From an uncultured Massilia sp. (GTDB taxonomy: Bacteria > Pseudomonadota > Gammaproteobacteria > Burkholderiales > Burkholderiaceae_D), in assembly GCA_913778765.1 (NCBI GenBank), contig CAJYXO010000124.1:1-48211 (forward strand): 48,211 bases of DNA, read 5' to 3'. The position numbers were made by a program, and so were the translations under genes. Under the pieces are notes generated by a model. It saw only the letters and a list, made by a program, of their open reading frames with translations, had not been told where the DNA came from and searched no databases. Below, in pieces: positions 24,633 to 32,426 of the stretch; position 1 is the first letter of the stretch, and each line of letters starts with the position of its first letter.

Positions 24633-25063
24633 AAAACCTGTATTTGATTGCGGCCTGCTTCTTGAGCGCCGCCTGCGCCGCACAGGACATGCCGCATGCG
24701 CACCAGCATTTACCTGCGGGCAGCGCGCCGCCCGCGGCATTCCTCGCCAGCAGCGCCAAACCGTATGCCGCGCTGGCCGCGGACGCGATGGCCGTCATGG
24801 ACGACGGCATGCGGCGCGCACCCATGACCGGGGAGCCTGGACACGACTTCGTCACCATGATGATCCCGCACCACCAGGGCGCCATCGACATGGCCAAGGC
24901 CATCCTCGTGCACAGCACCGACCCCGAACTGCGCAACCTGGCGCAGGGCATCATCGCCGAGCAGCAGAATGAAATCAACGTGATGCGTGCCTGGCTGCAA
25001 CGCCACCAGGGCAGCACAGCCCCACTCACGAGCACCGACAAGGACACCCATGCACACCACTAA
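24629..25063 (+). CDS. DUF305 (CopM-like) periplasmic protein
   Basis: The 144-aa product has a signal peptide (YLIAACFLSAACAA) with a possible lipobox cysteine. A DUF305 four-helix domain follows. The motifs are FVTMMIPHHQGAIDMAKAIL, with the paired histidines, and IIAEQQNEINVMRAWL. DUF305 proteins are ferritin-like and several bind copper or silver; metal binding here is inferred. A second histidine-rich stretch (HAHQHLPAG) follows the signal, and the protein ends in DTHAHH. The start is a TTG at 24629 overlapping the anti-sigma stop, with a ggaggg box 6 bases upstream. It overlaps the next gene by 14 bases. Confidence 0.85.
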   Translation: MKNLYLIAACFLSAACAAQDMPHAHQHLPAGSAPPAAFLASSAKPYAALAADAMAVMDDGMRRAPMTGEPGHDFVTMMIPHHQGAIDMAKAILVHSTDPELRNLAQGIIAEQQNEINVMRAWLQRHQGSTAPLTSTDKDTHAHH

Positions 25064-26450
25064 ATCCCTCTGCGGCATTGCTCTCGCAGCTGCCCTCTGT
25101 GCCACCTTTGCGCCCGCCCACGCCCTCCCTGGCGCGCAGGACCGCGTCTATACCGCCGACCAGAACAGCAACACCGTCTCGGTCATCGATCCGTCCACGA
25201 ATACCCTGCTGGGCCAGATCCGCCTCGGCAACCAGCGCCCGGACGTGCTCTCGCCGCTCTACAAAGGCGAGGTGAACGTGCACGGCCTGGGCTTCTCGCC
25301 CGATCACAAGACCCTGATCGCAGTATCGAACGGCTCGAATTCGGTCACTTTCATCGACACCGCCACCAACAAGGTCAAGGGCGTGACCTACATCGGCCGC
25401 TCGCCGCACGAGGGCTTCTTCACGGCCGACGGGCGCGAGGTCTGGGTGGTGGTGCGCGGCGAAGACTACATCTCGGTGATCGACCCGGCCACTTTCAAGG
25501 AAAAGCGCCGCGTCCAGACCACCGGTGGACCCGGCATGGTGATGTTCCACCCGAACGGCAAGCTCGCCTTCGTGGTGTCGAGCTTCAACCCGACCGTCGA
25601 CGTCGTCGACGTCAAGTCGCACAAGGTCGTCAAGCACATTCCGGTGACCAGCCCGTTTTCGCCCTTCCTGCAATTCACGCCGGACTTCAAGGAAGTGTGG
25701 ATGACCCACAAGGACGTGGGCAAGGTCACCCGCATCGATACGGCGACGCTGGCGGTGAAGGGCGTGATCGACACCGGCTTCATCACCAACCACCTGGCCT
25801 TCGCGAAGACCGCTGGCGGCGTGCGCGCCTATGTGACCATCGGCGGCGAGAACCTGGTCAAGGTCTACAGTACCGGCGATGCGCCGGCGCTGGTGGCAAG
25901 CATTCCGACCGGTGCACTGCCGCACGGCGTGTGGAGTTCGGACGACGGCAGCCGCGTCTACGTCGGTCTGGAGAACGGCGATGGTGTGGACGTCATCGAC
26001 ACCGCCGCCAACAAGGTCGTGGCCCATGCACCGGTTGGACAGGCGCCGCAGGCTCTGGTCTACGTGTCGCATGCCGCGCCGTCCGGCGGCGGCGCCAACC
26101 TGGTCCCGCGCGCCAACACCGAGCCGATCAACATCGCCCTCAAGCCGGCCGCCGGCGAGGCCAAGGGCTTCGTTGTGGCGCGCAACCTCGGCCTGACCGA
26201 TGCGCTCGAGGTATCGCTCTACAAGCTGAAGCCGGACACGGTGTACAGCGTGTACGCCAGCGGCCAGGCGGCGCCGGTCGCCAGCTTCAAGACCAACTCC
26301 AAGGGCATGGCCAACGGCACCGCCATCGGCCCCATGCGCAAAGTGGCGGGCAGCCTGTCGGACAAGCAGGCCGCAGCCAGCCGCATCCTCGTCATGGAGG
26401 GTGATGCACCCGCGGATCCTGCCAAAGCGGTGTTGACGAGCGTACAATAA
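25050..26450 (+). CDS. YncE-like periplasmic beta-propeller protein
   Basis: This 466-aa protein carries a signal peptide (CGIALAAALCATFAPAHA) and a seven-bladed propeller built from repeats such as RVYTADQNSNTVSVIDPSTNTLLGQI, VSNGSNSVTFIDTATNKV, and VYVGLENGDGVDVID. A C-terminal domain of about 100 residues follows (FVVARNLGLTDALEVSLYKLKPDTVYSVYASG), of unknown role. YncE-family proteins bind DNA or quinoprotein-type partners, but their functions are uncertain. Its start (25050) overlaps the DUF305 gene, and it lies 50 bp upstream of the SorA-like gene. It could be a scaffold for the sulfite-oxidising complex; this is inference. Confidence 0.88.
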   Translation: MHTTKSLCGIALAAALCATFAPAHALPGAQDRVYTADQNSNTVSVIDPSTNTLLGQIRLGNQRPDVLSPLYKGEVNVHGLGFSPDHKTLIAVSNGSNSVTFIDTATNKVKGVTYIGRSPHEGFFTADGREVWVVVRGEDYISVIDPATFKEKRRVQTTGGPGMVMFHPNGKLAFVVSSFNPTVDVVDVKSHKVVKHIPVTSPFSPFLQFTPDFKEVWMTHKDVGKVTRIDTATLAVKGVIDTGFITNHLAFAKTAGGVRAYVTIGGENLVKVYSTGDAPALVASIPTGALPHGVWSSDDGSRVYVGLENGDGVDVIDTAANKVVAHAPVGQAPQALVYVSHAAPSGGGANLVPRANTEPINIALKPAAGEAKGFVVARNLGLTDALEVSLYKLKPDTVYSVYASGQAAPVASFKTNSKGMANGTAIGPMRKVAGSLSDKQAAASRILVMEGDAPADPAKAVLTSVQ

Positions 26451-26500
26451 CCCAGCAAGCCCGTGCCTCAGGTAGTCCAACCATAAGAACGGAGACCAGC

Positions 26501-27739
26501 ATGATAAAGCTTCCCCCGGCGCCGGCGCGTCGAACCTTCCTGCGTCAGGCCGGCGCGCTCGGCGCCGCCGGCGCCTTCGGCAACCCGGTACTGAACGCAC
26601 TGGCGGCCGAACCCGGCCACGTGACTCTGCCCTTCGCCAACGGCGCGCGCTCGCTGGTTGCCTACCCGCAAAAGCGCCCACTGATCCTGCTGACGGCCCG
26701 TCCGCCCCAGCTCGAAACGCCGTTTGGCGTCTTCAACGATAGCGTGATCACACCGAACGACGCCTTCTTCGTACGCTACCACTGGGCCGGGATCCCCACC
26801 TCGATCGATCTGCAGACCTATCGCCTGCGCGTCGGCGGCAACGTCAACACGCCGCTCGAACTGTCGCTGGCCGACCTGAAGCAGCTGGCCGACGGCGTCG
26901 AACTGGTCGCCGTGAACCAATGTTCGGGCAATAGCCGGGGGTTCTCGACGCCGCGCGTGAACGGTGGCCAGTTGGCCAATGGCGCGATGGGCAATGCGCG
27001 CTGGGCCGGTGTCCCCTTGAGCAAGGTGCTGGAAAAAGCCGGCGTCAAGGCCGGGTCCGTCCAGGTGGCCTTCAATGGCCTGGACAAGCCGCCAGTTGGC
27101 GACGGTCCGGACTTCATGAAGGCGCTCGACATCGACCATGCTCTCGACGGTGAAGTCATGCTTGCCTGGCAGATGAACGGCGCCGACCTGCCGGTCCTGA
27201 ACGGCTACCCGCTGCGCCTGATTGTGCCCGGCTACTACGGCACCTACTGGGTCAAGCACCTGTCCGACATTACCGTGATGGACAAAGTGTTCGACGGCTT
27301 CTGGATGAGCACTGCCTATCGCATCCCGGCCAACGCCTGCGCCTGCACCGAGCCCGGCAAGCCGGCCGCGAAGACGGTGCCGATCGGTCGCTTCAACGTG
27401 CGCTCCTTTATCACCAGCCTGGCCGACGGCGCCCAGCTAGCGCGCGGGCGCCGGACCGTCGTACGCGGCATCGCCTTCGACGGCGGCTACGGCATCACCG
27501 AGGTCGCCTTCTCCAGCGATGGCGGCAAGACCTGGCAGGCGGCCCAACTGGGCAAGGACCTGGGACGCTTCTCGTTCCGCGAATGGAGCACGACCTTCAC
27601 CCCGTCACGCAAAGGGGAGCACCTGTTGCTGGTGCGCGCCACCAACCGGATCGGCCAGGGCCAGCCGTCGACCGCCCTCTGGAATCCGCCGGGCTACATG
27701 CGCAATGTCGTCGAATCCGTGCGCGTCGTCGCAGTATGA
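26501..27739 (+). CDS. sorA: SorA-like molybdopterin sulfite dehydrogenase, catalytic subunit
   Basis: The 412-aa product has a twin-arginine signal (ARRTFLRQAGALGAAG), so it is exported folded. A sulfite-oxidase-type molybdopterin domain follows. The Mo-ligating cysteine is C141 in AVNQCSGNSRGF. The substrate-arginine pocket segments include NAFFVRYHWAGIP-like DAFFVRYHW. The C-terminal Ig-like dimerisation domain (GYGITEVAFSSDGGKTWQ) is present. Such enzymes oxidise sulfite to sulfate in the periplasm and pass electrons to cytochrome c. Here a dihaem cytochrome follows 11 bases downstream. SoxC or a general molybdopterin oxidoreductase is the alternative, but no sox genes accompany it. Confidence 0.88.
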   Translation: MIKLPPAPARRTFLRQAGALGAAGAFGNPVLNALAAEPGHVTLPFANGARSLVAYPQKRPLILLTARPPQLETPFGVFNDSVITPNDAFFVRYHWAGIPTSIDLQTYRLRVGGNVNTPLELSLADLKQLADGVELVAVNQCSGNSRGFSTPRVNGGQLANGAMGNARWAGVPLSKVLEKAGVKAGSVQVAFNGLDKPPVGDGPDFMKALDIDHALDGEVMLAWQMNGADLPVLNGYPLRLIVPGYYGTYWVKHLSDITVMDKVFDGFWMSTAYRIPANACACTEPGKPAAKTVPIGRFNVRSFITSLADGAQLARGRRTVVRGIAFDGGYGITEVAFSSDGGKTWQAAQLGKDLGRFSFREWSTTFTPSRKGEHLLLVRATNRIGQGQPSTALWNPPGYMRNVVESVRVVAV

Positions 27740-27750
27740 GGAGCCAGTCC

Positions 27751-28401
27751 ATGAAAGCATTCCTGCTCTCCTTGCTGGTGGCCACCGTTCCCGCACTCGC
27801 CACCGAGATCCAGCTGCCGCCGGAAACGGCCCAGTTCAAGCCCAGCACCCTGCCAGGCTACGCGCTGGTGCAGCGCAACTGTATGACCTGCCACTCGGTA
27901 GACTATCCGCAGACCCAGCCGCCGACTTCGCCGCGCAGTTACTGGGAAGCGACGGTCAAGAAGATGAAGCACCCCTACGGCGCGCAGTTCGACGATGCTG
28001 ACATCCCCGCCATGGTGGACTACCTGACCAAGACCTACGGTGCCGAACAGGGCAGCGCAGGCGCAGCGGCCATCGTGCCCGCAGTGGCGAACAATCCTGC
28101 GACGGCGCGCCCGGCATCCGCTCCCGTACCCGCGAAAACGGGCGGCGCTTTGCCCGATGCCAAAGCGCTGCTCGCCGCCAACAACTGCTTGTCTTGCCAC
28201 GCGGTCGACAAGACCGTCGTCGGCCCTGCCTACAAGGCGGTCGCGGCAAAATATGCGCACGCGCCGGATGCCGAAGCGACGGTGGCGAAGAACATCCGCG
28301 CCGGCGGCGCCGGCAAGTGGGGCCCGGTGCCGATGCCACCTTACGGGCAACTGAGCGAGGAGCAGGCGCGCAGCCTGGCGCGCTACGTGCTGTCGCAGTA
28401 A
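27751..28401 (+). CDS. Dihaem c-type cytochrome, SorB-like domain fused to a class I cytochrome
   Basis: The 216-aa product has a signal peptide (FLLSLLVATVPALA) and two haem c sites. CMTCH (44-48) is followed by SVDYPQTQPP and WEATVKKMKHPYGA, which resembles SorB, the electron acceptor of SorA. CLSCH (146-150) is followed by VGPAYKAVAAKYA and a likely axial methionine in VPMPPYG, as in cytochrome c551/552. A proline- and alanine-rich linker of about 35 residues joins the halves. The protein would carry electrons from the SorA-like enzyme to the respiratory chain. A gaggag box lies 7 bases before the ATG. This arrangement combines two carriers usually encoded separately. Confidence 0.9.
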   Translation: MKAFLLSLLVATVPALATEIQLPPETAQFKPSTLPGYALVQRNCMTCHSVDYPQTQPPTSPRSYWEATVKKMKHPYGAQFDDADIPAMVDYLTKTYGAEQGSAGAAAIVPAVANNPATARPASAPVPAKTGGALPDAKALLAANNCLSCHAVDKTVVGPAYKAVAAKYAHAPDAEATVAKNIRAGGAGKWGPVPMPPYGQLSEEQARSLARYVLSQ

Positions 28402-28555
28402 GCCCCTTGCCATGATGCGGCTGCATGCGCGCTGGCGGCCGCGTCCGGCTGCGATACCGGACAACACGGAACGCGAGAGGATCAGGACTTGTTCGTCGTT
28501 GCGATCCATGGTTCTGCGCCGCTTGGGAAAATTGGTGCTATCATCGACCTCTGCT

Positions 28556-28611
28556 TTTGGAGATGGCATTCCTCCCGTAACCGCTCACCCCGAGCTGATG
28601 ATGCCTACTTA
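28556..28611 (+). promoter_or_regulatory. Fluoride riboswitch (crcB motif)
   Basis: The segment shows the diagnostic crcB-motif order. A short hairpin ggag-atggcatt-cctcc is followed by gtAACCGCt, a second small hairpin (gctcaccccgagc), and tGATGatgcc. The word ggcat (28565-28569) can pair with atgcc (28601-28605), forming the expected pseudoknot. It lies about 70 bases upstream of a CLC-type transporter gene, and fluoride-exporting CLC proteins are classical targets of this riboswitch. Fluoride binding would relieve repression. The call is from sequence pattern and context; no covariance search was run. Confidence 0.85.
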
Positions 28612-28632
28612 TTCCTGGTCAGGAAGAAGTAG
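28603..28632 (+). other. Expression-platform hairpin of the fluoride riboswitch
   Basis: A long hairpin, gcctactt-a-ttcc / ggaa-g-aagtaggc, begins inside the aptamer's 3' strand, so the two structures exclude each other. There is no T run after it, so it could block ribosome access or interact with a terminator further on rather than terminate transcription itself. Confidence 0.55.
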
Positions 28633-28682
28633 GCGCGTGCCTTCATGCCTGGCCAGGTTCATTCACCTGATTTCCGGCTCAC

Positions 28683-29720
28683 ATGAAGAAATTCCGACAA
28701 CCCGAACAAATCGATCTGCTGCCCTACATGGGCAAATGGCTGGCGCTTGCGCTACTGGTGGCGGCCCTGACCGGTTCCGCATCTGCCTTCTTCCTGTTCG
28801 CGCTCGAACGCGCAACCTTCATTCGCGAGACACATCCGTGGCTCATCTGGCTGCTGCCGCTCGCCGGCTTCGCGGTCGGACTGGCTTACCACGCCTTCGG
28901 CAAGCGCGTCGAAGCAGGTAACAACCTGCTTATCGACGAGATCCACGACCCGAAAAACACCATACCGTTTCGCATGACGCCGCTCGTGCTCGGAGGCACA
29001 GTCATGTCCCACCTGTTCGGTGCGTCAGTCGGCCGCGAAGGTACCGCGGTCCAGATGGGCGGCTCGCTGGCCGACCAGCTTGCGCACCACTTCAAGGTGG
29101 ATGCCCAGACCCGGCGCGTGCTGATCATGGCCGGCATCAGCGCCGGCTTCGCCTCGGTGTTCGGCACGCCCCTGGCCGGGGCCATCTTCGGGCTGGAGGT
29201 CCTCGCCATCGGCAGGATGCGCTACGACGCCATCCTGCCGTGTGTCGTCGCAGCCGTGCTCGCCGACCAGGTTGGCTTGTGGTGGGGCGTACGTCACACC
29301 CACTATGCGGCCGGGGTCATTCCGCCATTGACCGGCGCCGGATTGCTTGCGACGCTGTGCGCAGGCGTGGTTTTCGGACTGGCCGGCATGGTGTTCGCCA
29401 ACGCCACCCACAAGTTGTCCGATGTCGTGAAGGCGCGCGTGCGCTACGCACCTATACGCCCGTTTCTTGGAGGCCTGCTGGTCGCGCTGGCGGTCAGCGT
29501 GCTGGGCACGCAGCGTTACATCGGTCTCGGTATTCCGGTGATCCTCGAATCCTTCGCGCACCAACTCCCGGCAAGCGACTTCGTCGGCAAGTTGGTCTTC
29601 ACCGTCGTCTCGCTGGGCTCGGGGTTCAAGGGCGGCGAGGTGACGCCCCTGTTCTTCATGGGGGCAACACTCAGCCTTCGTTTGCGATATTTCATATTTT
29701 CTTCGATTTCAAATGCCTAG
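28683..29720 (+). CDS. CLC-family (fluoride-type) transporter, C-terminally truncated
   Basis: The 345-aa frame is a CLC anion transporter. It has the motif LFGASVGREGTAVQMGGSLAD, where normal chloride CLCs have GSGIP/GREGP. The other conserved segments are AGISAGFASVFGTPLAGAIFGLEV and FKGGEVTPLFFMGATL. After MGATL, about residue 330, the sequence changes to SLRLRYFIFSSISNA and a stop. A complete protein would continue about 80-100 residues with the last helices and a cytoplasmic end. It is therefore a probable loss of function. The fluoride riboswitch upstream suggests the fluoride-proton antiporter branch (CLC-F). The breakpoint lies near 29675, where GC content also drops. Confidence 0.85.
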   Translation: MKKFRQPEQIDLLPYMGKWLALALLVAALTGSASAFFLFALERATFIRETHPWLIWLLPLAGFAVGLAYHAFGKRVEAGNNLLIDEIHDPKNTIPFRMTPLVLGGTVMSHLFGASVGREGTAVQMGGSLADQLAHHFKVDAQTRRVLIMAGISAGFASVFGTPLAGAIFGLEVLAIGRMRYDAILPCVVAAVLADQVGLWWGVRHTHYAAGVIPPLTGAGLLATLCAGVVFGLAGMVFANATHKLSDVVKARVRYAPIRPFLGGLLVALAVSVLGTQRYIGLGIPVILESFAHQLPASDFVGKLVFTVVSLGSGFKGGEVTPLFFMGATLSLRLRYFIFSSISNA

Positions 29721-30137
29721 CAACTGACGCAACCCAATAGTTTATAGCGAAAGCGCTGTGGATGACCATGCATATACTATCCATCCTCGCCATCACCAAT
29801 CTACATGCTCAGGCCGCCTGGCCAAGGCTTTTGAACGTCCTTGCAGTTCTACGGGCATAACACGAAGAACAGCAGAGCCAGATCCCTCATTGCCGCAATC
29901 CGCTCCGGGTTGCGCGTCGCATAAACGCAATCCAGATCGCGCCGATGTTACGCAATCAATCTGGCGTTGCCTTGAGACCGACATCATGTGCGGCCGACCA
30001 AAGTGGACCATACGAATACCGAAAAAGCGGATCAAGACATCCAGCCACTTTGGCCAGAAAATGGCTCCAACGGTCACCCGGCAGGTGTCTGACCGGCGCG
30101 GTTCAACCTACAGTGGATCTACATTCAGGGAAAAATC
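29721..30137. other. Gene-free debris after the truncated CLC gene
   Basis: About 420 bp without a supported gene. The base composition is lower in GC than the flanks and frames are broken on both strands. One minus-strand frame reads FWPKWLDVLIRFFGIRMVHF, which looks like a piece of a former mobile element, but I cannot name it. The region probably records the event that removed the end of the CLC gene. Confidence 0.45.
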
Positions 30138-30377
30138 ATGTCGTTCACACATCATGTCAGCACGTCACTGCTCCCAGGCGCGGCGCTGCGCGCTCGAAGA
30201 TTGGCCGCGCTTGCTTCCGAATGGGGAGCCTGGCTGGCCTCCGCCACAACAATGGGCCTCGCCAATGCGCTGCTTCTACTCGCACTCCGCATCGCGATGA
30301 CGATCGGGCAGCGGATGGCAACTTGCCCGGGCTGCTCGCACACCAGGCAACGCGGGCGGCGTCCGTCCTGCCACTGA
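30138..30377 (+). CDS. Doubtful small ORF
   Basis: A 79-aa frame with an aggga box in front of its ATG encodes a hydrophobic middle (ATTMGLANALLLLALRIAM) and a basic C-terminus (TRQRGRRPSCH). No family is recognised. It sits between debris and the hemerythrin gene and may be part of a decayed gene. It is listed only because of the ribosome site and possible membrane helix. Confidence 0.25.
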   Translation: MSFTHHVSTSLLPGAALRARRLAALASEWGAWLASATTMGLANALLLLALRIAMTIGQRMATCPGCSHTRQRGRRPSCH

Positions 30378-30415
30378 CGGTCCTTTACCGCACCCAGCCA
30401 ACGGGATTCACACAT

Positions 30416-30838
30416 ATGAATATCGATAAGTTCAAACGCCAGCACATCGCCATCCTCGACGCCATCGAACGCCTGCGCGCGGCAGCGCGAGCCGGCATCT
30501 CGGAAAATGCCGAGGAAATCGCCGCCCAGGTCGTCAAGATGAGCAGCGTGGTGAAGCTGCATCTGGCAGTGGAGGACTCCATCTTGTACCCCGCGGTCGC
30601 GCGCAGCGGCGATCTGAAGCTTGCCCACCTCGGCGACAGCTATCAGAGCGAAATGAATGGCATCGCCACCGAGTATTTTGCCTTCGCCAGCCGCTGGAAT
30701 CTGGCCTCGCGCCTGCGCGACGAGCCCGAAGGCTTCCGCGCCGACGCCAATCGCGTCTTGCATACGCTGTTCGACCGGATGAAACGCGAAGACACCGAGT
30801 TCTACCCCGCGATTGAGGCAGGCCGAGCGAAAGTTTAA
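30416..30838 (+). CDS. Hemerythrin-domain protein
   Basis: This 140-aa protein is an all-helical hemerythrin-like domain. Possible di-iron ligands are H10 (KRQH), H49 and E53 (KLHLAVED), H71, H116 (VLHTLF) and E125 (KREDTEFYP). Hemerythrins bind oxygen or nitric oxide through a di-iron centre. Single-domain bacterial forms are often involved in oxygen or NO handling. The spacing between the histidines resembles the hemerythrin HHE-cation-binding family. No strong ribosome site is seen before the ATG, which is preceded by cacacat. It could be cotranscribed with the GNAT gene 83 bp on. Confidence 0.85.
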   Translation: MNIDKFKRQHIAILDAIERLRAAARAGISENAEEIAAQVVKMSSVVKLHLAVEDSILYPAVARSGDLKLAHLGDSYQSEMNGIATEYFAFASRWNLASRLRDEPEGFRADANRVLHTLFDRMKREDTEFYPAIEAGRAKV

Positions 30839-30921
30839 GAGAAAACGAGGCCGGCGTGGCTTGCCTCCCTCGGCATGCTTGGCATCCTGCTGTCGCATGT
30901 CACACTTTTTTGGAGAACACA

Positions 30922-31371
30922 ATGCATCGGACCCATCATGATACCGCGCTGCTGCATGCCCAGAGCGATGAAGAGGTTCGCCGCTGTTGGCCTGTCATGC
31001 GGATTCTGCGCCCTTCCCTGGGCGACGCGGATGCTTTCGTCGCTGCCTGCCGGCGAATGCAGCCGGAAGGCTATCGCCTGCTGGCGGCGCGCGACGAAGG
31101 TCTTGTCATGGCGGTCGCTGGTTACCGCATCCAGGAAAATCTGCTGTTCGGCCGCTTTCTCTATGTGGACGATCTCGTGACCTTGGACACGGCCCGCGGT
31201 CAACGTTGGGGCGCTCGTATGCTCGGCGCCCTCAAGACGATGGCCTCCGCGGAACATTGCCGACGGCTTGTTCTGGACACCGGCCTCGCCAACGTGCTCG
31301 CCCAGCGTTTCTATTTTCGCGAAGGATTACTGCCGCTCGCGCTACGTTTCACCACTGCGGAAGAGAAGTGA
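30922..31371 (+). CDS. GNAT-family N-acetyltransferase
   Basis: The 149-aa product has the GNAT fold with the acetyl-CoA loop in motif A at about residues 84-110 (LVTLDTARGQRWGARMLGALKTMA, carrying the R-G-x-G/A turn) and a C-terminal strand-helix (LVLDTGLANVLAQRFYFREGL). It transfers an acetyl group from acetyl-CoA to an amine. The substrate cannot be predicted. The start at 30922 follows ttttttggag with six bases spacing. The N-terminal MHRTHHDTALLHAQS is unusually histidine-rich. Confidence 0.85.
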   Translation: MHRTHHDTALLHAQSDEEVRRCWPVMRILRPSLGDADAFVAACRRMQPEGYRLLAARDEGLVMAVAGYRIQENLLFGRFLYVDDLVTLDTARGQRWGARMLGALKTMASAEHCRRLVLDTGLANVLAQRFYFREGLLPLALRFTTAEEK

Positions 31372-31421
31372 CGCGCTTCCATTGCCGAGATGCGCACCTC
31401 CTGCCCGGCTTGTAATGGAAG

Positions 31422-32309
31422 CTATATCGACTGGGGAACCGACACCAGCTTATCCGGATTACGCATGATAAAAGCGGCCACAATCCGGCCGTCATCGACG
31501 ATAAACGACTGTACGGATTCCAGTGTACCGCGCACGTAACGCAGCAAACCTGGCTCGCCATTCACAAGCGCAATCTTATAAAACACTTCCGCAGGATACC
31601 TGTGCTCGAGTGTCCAGAATACGCCTGCTACCCGCCCTGCCCCCTTGAGAATATGCATAAATGACTTGGCCTTACCCCCACCGTCACTTACCAGCTGCAC
31701 ATCGTCGGACATCAAGGCGCGCATGTTCGCGAGGTTTCCTTCCTTTGCGGCTTCGATGAAGCGGCCTAGCAGTTCCCGGTGTTTATCCCTGGGGACGTCA
31801 AAACGCGGCCTGTCGTGCTGAATGCGCACGGTTGCGCGATGTACAAGCTGTCGGCAAGCCGGTTCGGATTTCCTTACTACCTCAGCAATCTCGGCGTAGT
31901 CGGCATCGAACACCTGCCTCATCAGAAATGCGGCGCGTTCTTCGGCGGATAACCGCTCCAACAGCCACATGAATGCAACCGAAACGTCGTCGTCCAGTTC
32001 AAGCGTACTCTCCGGCGTGCTCTCATCGACTTCCACTATCGGTTCCGGCAGCCACCAGCCAATATAGGCCTCGCGATTAACCCTGGCCGTCCGCAGACGG
32101 TCAATCGAGAGTCGCGTGGTAACGCTCACCAGCCATGCATCTTTGGAGACGATTTGGTCCTTGGGCGTGTCATGCCAGCGTATCCATGCATCCTGTACTA
32201 CATCCTCGGCGTCCGCACGGATACCGAGCATACGGTAGGCAATCGAAAACAGCCGTGGACGGAGCGCATTGAAGATGGCTTCCGGGTCTGTATGAACGTG
32301 ATCGGTCAT
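31422..32309 (-). CDS. ECF41-type sigma factor with SnoaL-like domain
   Basis: This 295-aa sigma factor has regions 2 (RLFSIAYRMLGIRADAEDVVQD) and 4, plus a C-terminal SnoaL-like extension. The three ECF41 hallmarks are visible: WLPEP (86-90) in the linker, DGGGK (209-213) and NPDKL (284-288) in the extension. No anti-sigma gene is adjacent, as expected, because the extension itself controls activity. ECF41 factors usually regulate a nearby carboxymuconolactone decarboxylase, oxidoreductase or epimerase gene. Here the matching operon lies 12.6 kb away (45039-47294). The ATG at 32309 follows an aagga box and is preceded by an ECF41 promoter, so it autoregulates. Confidence 0.93.
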   Translation of the reverse strand: MTDHVHTDPEAIFNALRPRLFSIAYRMLGIRADAEDVVQDAWIRWHDTPKDQIVSKDAWLVSVTTRLSIDRLRTARVNREAYIGWWLPEPIVEVDESTPESTLELDDDVSVAFMWLLERLSAEERAAFLMRQVFDADYAEIAEVVRKSEPACRQLVHRATVRIQHDRPRFDVPRDKHRELLGRFIEAAKEGNLANMRALMSDDVQLVSDGGGKAKSFMHILKGAGRVAGVFWTLEHRYPAEVFYKIALVNGEPGLLRYVRGTLESVQSFIVDDGRIVAAFIMRNPDKLVSVPQSI

Positions 32310-32347
32310 GACTTTCCTTGGTCCTTGCAGGGTGGCACTGAATCTTA

Positions 32348-32374
32348 GACGACTTGAACTCGTCAGCTGTGACA
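32348..32374 (-). promoter_or_regulatory. ECF41-type promoter in front of the ECF41 gene
   Basis: On the minus strand TGTCACA (32368-32374) and CGTC (32348-32351) are separated by exactly 16 bases. This equals the published ECF41 consensus TGTCACA-N16-CGTC and lies about 38 bases before the sigma factor start. Confidence 0.8.
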
Positions 32375-32426
32375 TTCTCCAGGGAGTTTCTTTGCGCAAG
32401 CTGCTGAAGCTTCCGCCGCCATCGAT

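Noticed and set aside
29758..30300. Plus-strand open frame after the CLC gene
   Set aside because: It has no ribosome site or recognisable motif and lies in debris-like sequence.
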